From NCBI GenBank assembly GCA_004555535.1, contig SFHU01000117.1, forward strand, positions 1 to 8,575: a stretch of 8,575 nucleotides of DNA, read 5' to 3'. Positions within the stretch are counted from its first letter, which is position 1. The number at the start of each line of letters is the position of its first letter. The position numbers and the translations under genes were made by a program. The notes under the pieces are model-generated. The model was given only the letters and a program-made list of their open reading frames with translations, ran no database searches and was not told the DNA's origin. The stretch comes from Clostridiales bacterium. Lineage in GTDB: Bacteria; Bacillota; Clostridia; Christensenellales; Aristaeellaceae. Of this stretch, positions 6,243-8,575 are shown one piece after another.

Positions 6243-6878
6243 ATGGAATTCGGCGATATTCTGCGCCAAATCCGCAAGGAGCGCGGTCTTTCCCAGGATG
6301 AGCTCGCCGCCATGCTGGGCACCACCAAACAGGTGCTCAGCCGCTATGAGACGAAGAAGCGCGTGCCGCGCCTCTCCGTTGTGGCCGACTACGCCAAAAA
6401 GCTCGGCCTTCCGCTCTCCGTCCTCTCCGGGGAGGAGGCGGAGCCCCTCCCGCCCGGCCTGCAGGCCGTCGGCGGCCGCCGGCGCATTCCCGTGCTCGGC
6501 GCAGCGGCATGCGGTGAGCCGATCTACAGCCCCGGCGACGGCACGGACTTCGTCAGCGTCGAGGACGACCTGCCCTGCGACTTCGCGCTGATCGCGGAGG
6601 GCGACTCCATGACCGGCGACCGCATCCATTCGGGCGACATCGTCTTCATCCGCAGCACGGATCACGTCGAGGACGGCGAAATCGCCGCCGTCGCGCTGGA
6701 CAACGAGCTGACGCTCAAGCATGTCCGCCGCCTGCGCGGGCCGGACGGCAGCGTCGTCTTCACGCAGCTGCTCCCCTCCAACCCGAGCTTTTCCCCCATC
6801 GACATTGGCGGCGAGGACGAGACGCGCTGCGTGCGCATCCTGGGCAAGGCGGTCGCCGTGCGCTTCTCGCTGCGGTAA
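6243..6878 (+). CDS. LexA/CI-like XRE repressor with S24 autoprotease domain
   Basis: Transcriptional repressor of 211 residues that by family logic cleaves itself when activated RecA accumulates. Residues 5-60 are an XRE helix-turn-helix (LSQDELAAMLGTTKQVLSRYE). Residues 82-211 are a LexA/UmuD-type S24 peptidase: likely scissile bond C90-G91 in AAACGEP, catalytic S122 in EGDSM, lysine K159 in LTLKHV. A Cys-Gly bond is also the one cut in UmuD. The XRE N-terminus separates it from housekeeping LexA, which has a winged helix. The start at 6243 has AAGGAGG 7 bases upstream; a TTG at 6222 lies before that RBS. It is divergent from the HTH/small membrane protein operon and shares an intergenic region with three repeated sites, so it likely represses both itself and that operon. 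Prophage CI-type or stand-alone stress regulator are both possible; no phage genes are seen here. Confidence 0.92.
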   Translation: MEFGDILRQIRKERGLSQDELAAMLGTTKQVLSRYETKKRVPRLSVVADYAKKLGLPLSVLSGEEAEPLPPGLQAVGGRRRIPVLGAAACGEPIYSPGDGTDFVSVEDDLPCDFALIAEGDSMTGDRIHSGDIVFIRSTDHVEDGEIAAVALDNELTLKHVRRLRGPDGSVVFTQLLPSNPSFSPIDIGGEDETRCVRILGKAVAVRFSLR

Positions 6879-6902
6879 GGTTTGTTCCGGTTGGTTTTTC
6901 CC

Positions 6903-6923
6903 GCGGGGGCTTGCCCCGCTCTT
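6903..6923 (+). terminator. Weak terminator-like hairpin after the repressor gene
   Basis: GCGGGG (6903-6908) pairs with CCCCGC (6914-6919) around GCTTG, followed only by TCTT. It overlaps the -35 box of the phosphofructokinase promoter. Poor T tract, so termination is uncertain. Confidence 0.35.
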
Positions 6924-6939
6924 CCCCAAATGCTATAAT
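6911..6939 (+). promoter_or_regulatory. Promoter of the phosphofructokinase gene
   Basis: TTGCCC (6911-6916), 17-base spacer ending in the extended -10 element TGC, then a perfect TATAAT (6934-6939). The distance to the ATG at 6990 leaves a leader of about 45 bases. Confidence 0.75.
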
Positions 6940-6989
6940 CAGATGCTGATTTCACTTCCATTCAAAGCCATTTAAAGGAGAGATTGTAC

Positions 6990-8213
6990 ATGGGAGCCAA
7001 CGCCATCGTCGGGCAGAGCGGCGGTCCGACCTGCGTCATCAACGCGAGCCTCGCGGGCGTCTTTGACGTCTGCCGCAGGCGCGGCGTCAAAACCGTCTAC
7101 GGCATGCGCCACGGCGTGCAGGGCCTGTTGCAGGGCCAGCTGATCGATTTGAACGCCGGGCTTGCCTCGCCCCTCGCGCTCGAGCTGCTCGAACGGACCC
7201 CCGCCTCCTATCTTGGAAGCTGCCGCTACAAGCTGCCCGACTTCCGCGTCGATCCCGCGCCCTATGAGACGCTCTTTTCGGTGCTGAAGCAGTACGATAT
7301 CGGTTATTTCTTCTACATCGGCGGCAACGATAGCATGGATACCATCCTCAAGCTGAGCGATTACGCCGCCAGTATCGGCAGCGACATCCGCTTCATGGGC
7401 GTGCCCAAGACGATTGACAACGACCTGATGATGACCGACCACACGCCGGGCTATGGCTCCGCCGCCAAGTACATCGGCGTGACGGTCAAGGAGCTCGTGC
7501 GCGACAGCACGATCTACGACCTCAAGTCCGTCACCGTCGTGGAGATCATGGGCCGCAACGCCGGCTGGCTGACCGCCGCCGCCGCGCTGGCGGAGGACGA
7601 GGACTGCGAGGGCACGGCGATGATCTGCATGCCCGAGACGCCCTTTGACCCGGAGGCCTTTGTCGCGCAGATCGACGCCCTGCAGCGGAAAACGCCCTCG
7701 CTCGTCATCGCCGTTTCGGAGGGCATCCGCGCCGCGGACGGGCGCTACGTCTGCGAGCTGGGCGACGATCTGAGCGTCGACGCCTTCGGACACAAGAACC
7801 TGACCGGCACGGCACGCTGGCTCTGCAGCCTGCTGGGCAGCCGCCTGAAGACGAAGACGCGCGCCGTCGAGCTCTCCACGCTCCAGCGCTGCGCCTCCCA
7901 CATCGCCAGCCTGACCGACGTGCGCGAGGCGCGCCAGGCCGGCGCCGCCGCGGCCCACGCCGCCCTTAACGGGAAGACCGGCATGATGGTCGGCTTCACG
8001 CGCCTGAGCGCGGACCCCTACGTCTGCGGCACGGAGCTGCACGACATCCACAGCGTCGCCAACCTGGAAAAGACCGTCCCGCTTGAGTGGATCGACGCCG
8101 ACAACGCGCGCATGCGCCAGCCTTTCATCGACTACGCCCTGCCTCTGATCCAGTCCGAGGTGACGCAGACCGTCGTGCGCGGCCTGCCGCACCACCTGCG
8201 CATTCAGGGCTGA
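6990..8213 (+). CDS. 6-phosphofructokinase, pyrophosphate-dependent type
   Basis: Glycolytic enzyme of the cytoplasm: fructose-6-phosphate plus PPi gives fructose-1,6-bisphosphate plus Pi, reversibly. The protein has 407 residues, longer than the 320 of ATP-dependent PfkA and usual for PPi-type long forms. GQSGGPT (8-14) is the phosphate-donor loop. At GGNDSMDT (111-118), D114 replaces the glycine that ATP enzymes use, and in PKTIDND (139-145) K140 replaces their glycine; both are the known pyrophosphate signatures. D143 is the expected catalytic aspartate. MGRNAGWL (187-194) binds the sugar phosphate. The start at 6990 has AAAGGAG 9 bases upstream; a TTG at 6984 is too close to it. The gene has its own promoter and terminator and would take up hexose phosphate from the neighbouring sugar-breakdown genes, but clustering may be incidental. 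Donor specificity is inferred from residues. Confidence 0.93.
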   Translation: MGANAIVGQSGGPTCVINASLAGVFDVCRRRGVKTVYGMRHGVQGLLQGQLIDLNAGLASPLALELLERTPASYLGSCRYKLPDFRVDPAPYETLFSVLKQYDIGYFFYIGGNDSMDTILKLSDYAASIGSDIRFMGVPKTIDNDLMMTDHTPGYGSAAKYIGVTVKELVRDSTIYDLKSVTVVEIMGRNAGWLTAAAALAEDEDCEGTAMICMPETPFDPEAFVAQIDALQRKTPSLVIAVSEGIRAADGRYVCELGDDLSVDAFGHKNLTGTARWLCSLLGSRLKTKTRAVELSTLQRCASHIASLTDVREARQAGAAAAHAALNGKTGMMVGFTRLSADPYVCGTELHDIHSVANLEKTVPLEWIDADNARMRQPFIDYALPLIQSEVTQTVVRGLPHHLRIQG

Positions 8214-8268
8214 TCCCGATGCCTTCTTCCCTTTCCAGGGAGAAACGTCCGCTTTCCATGCTTTGATC

Positions 8269-8298
8269 CCTCTCTCCTGGCCGGAGAGAGGTTTTTTT
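8269..8298 (+). terminator. Rho-independent terminator of the phosphofructokinase gene
   Basis: CCTCTCTCC (8269-8277) pairs perfectly with GGAGAGAGG (8283-8291) around TGGCC, followed by seven T (8292-8298). Confidence 0.95.
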
Positions 8299-8527
8299 CT
8301 GTCCGTCTTCTGGCCGGCATCTGATTGATACTTTTTTAACCTTTTTATTCCCCGGACGGCGGAAAAACGGCGTCCTGCACAATTTCCTTCGCGCTTCTCT
8401 CCCCTCCAAGCGCCCTGTCCTGATCACATCTGAAAACTAAACTTTGAAACTATTCACTTCTTCTTTTATTATTCCGGGAATTTTTTAAAATTTGAATCTT
8501 TTATTTGGATTGAATTGCATTTTTTTC
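8299..8527. other. Non-coding gap before the next transcription unit
   Basis: No frame with an RBS is seen on either strand. GC content falls sharply from about 8430 onward. One small hairpin, 8354-8361/8368-8375 with a G-G mismatch and an A-rich loop, lacks a T tract. Otherwise nothing recognisable. Confidence 0.5.
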
Positions 8528-8556
8528 TTGCTTTTTCCATCACATGCCGCTATAAT
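8528..8556 (+). promoter_or_regulatory. Rightward promoter for a gene beyond the right edge
   Basis: TTGCTT (8528-8533), 17-base spacer, TATAAT (8551-8556), in an AT-rich stretch. Transcription would begin near 8563, and no coding start is reached before the window ends. Confidence 0.7.
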
Positions 8557-8575
8557 AATGCAATATAGTAAAGCC

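Noticed and set aside
8041..8061. GTCGCCAA within the phosphofructokinase gene as a fourth operator
   Set aside because: Inside coding sequence, reverse orientation, no nearby promoter; expected by chance in GC-rich codons.
6972..8195. Minus-strand open frame of 407 codons
   Set aside because: Antisense shadow of the phosphofructokinase; low-complexity composition and no RBS.
1..8575. CRISPR array, tRNA or rRNA genes
   Set aside because: No regularly spaced direct repeats and no tRNA- or rRNA-like sequence was found on either strand by eye.

Overview
The window looks like chromosomal DNA of a high-GC member of the Bacillota (gut-type Clostridia; the order cannot be fixed from sequence alone). 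Reasons: coding DNA is GC-rich, nearly every gene has a strong AGGAGG-type ribosome binding site, promoters are canonical TTGnnn-17-TATAAT in AT-richer gaps, intrinsic terminators carry T tracts, and the glycolytic phosphofructokinase carries pyrophosphate-type signatures.

Left part (1-2041): about 300 bases rich in perfect stem-loops, then a minus-strand GH94 disaccharide phosphorylase fragment (297-2015). It keeps the whole catalytic half but lacks roughly 245 N-terminal residues. It stops abruptly 26 bases from a divergent transporter gene, so a rearrangement or assembly junction lies near 2016-2030.

Middle part (2042-5352): two coupled CUT1-family ABC sugar permeases, a strong terminator, then a GH1 beta-glucosidase with its own promoter and RBS. 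The phosphorylase, importer and beta-glucosidase fit uptake and cytoplasmic breakdown of beta-glucosides such as cellobiose or short cello-oligosaccharides. No substrate-binding protein or ATPase gene is present. A 28-base perfect palindrome closes the GH1 unit and faces the next, convergent operon.

Regulatory module (5357-6878): a minus-strand pair, an excisionase-type HTH protein followed by an overlapping 40-residue single-pass membrane protein, is divergent from a LexA/CI-like XRE-S24 self-cleaving repressor. The intergenic region holds back-to-back promoters and three copies of TTYGGCGAC. They lie on the start site of the leftward promoter, just upstream of its -35 box, and inside the spacer of the repressor promoter. 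The layout resembles a lysogeny or SOS switch, but no phage genes are visible. It is the most interesting part of the window.

Right part (6990-8575): a pyrophosphate-type 6-phosphofructokinase with its own extended -10 promoter and a strong terminator, then about 280 bases of non-coding DNA ending in a good rightward promoter for a gene beyond the edge.
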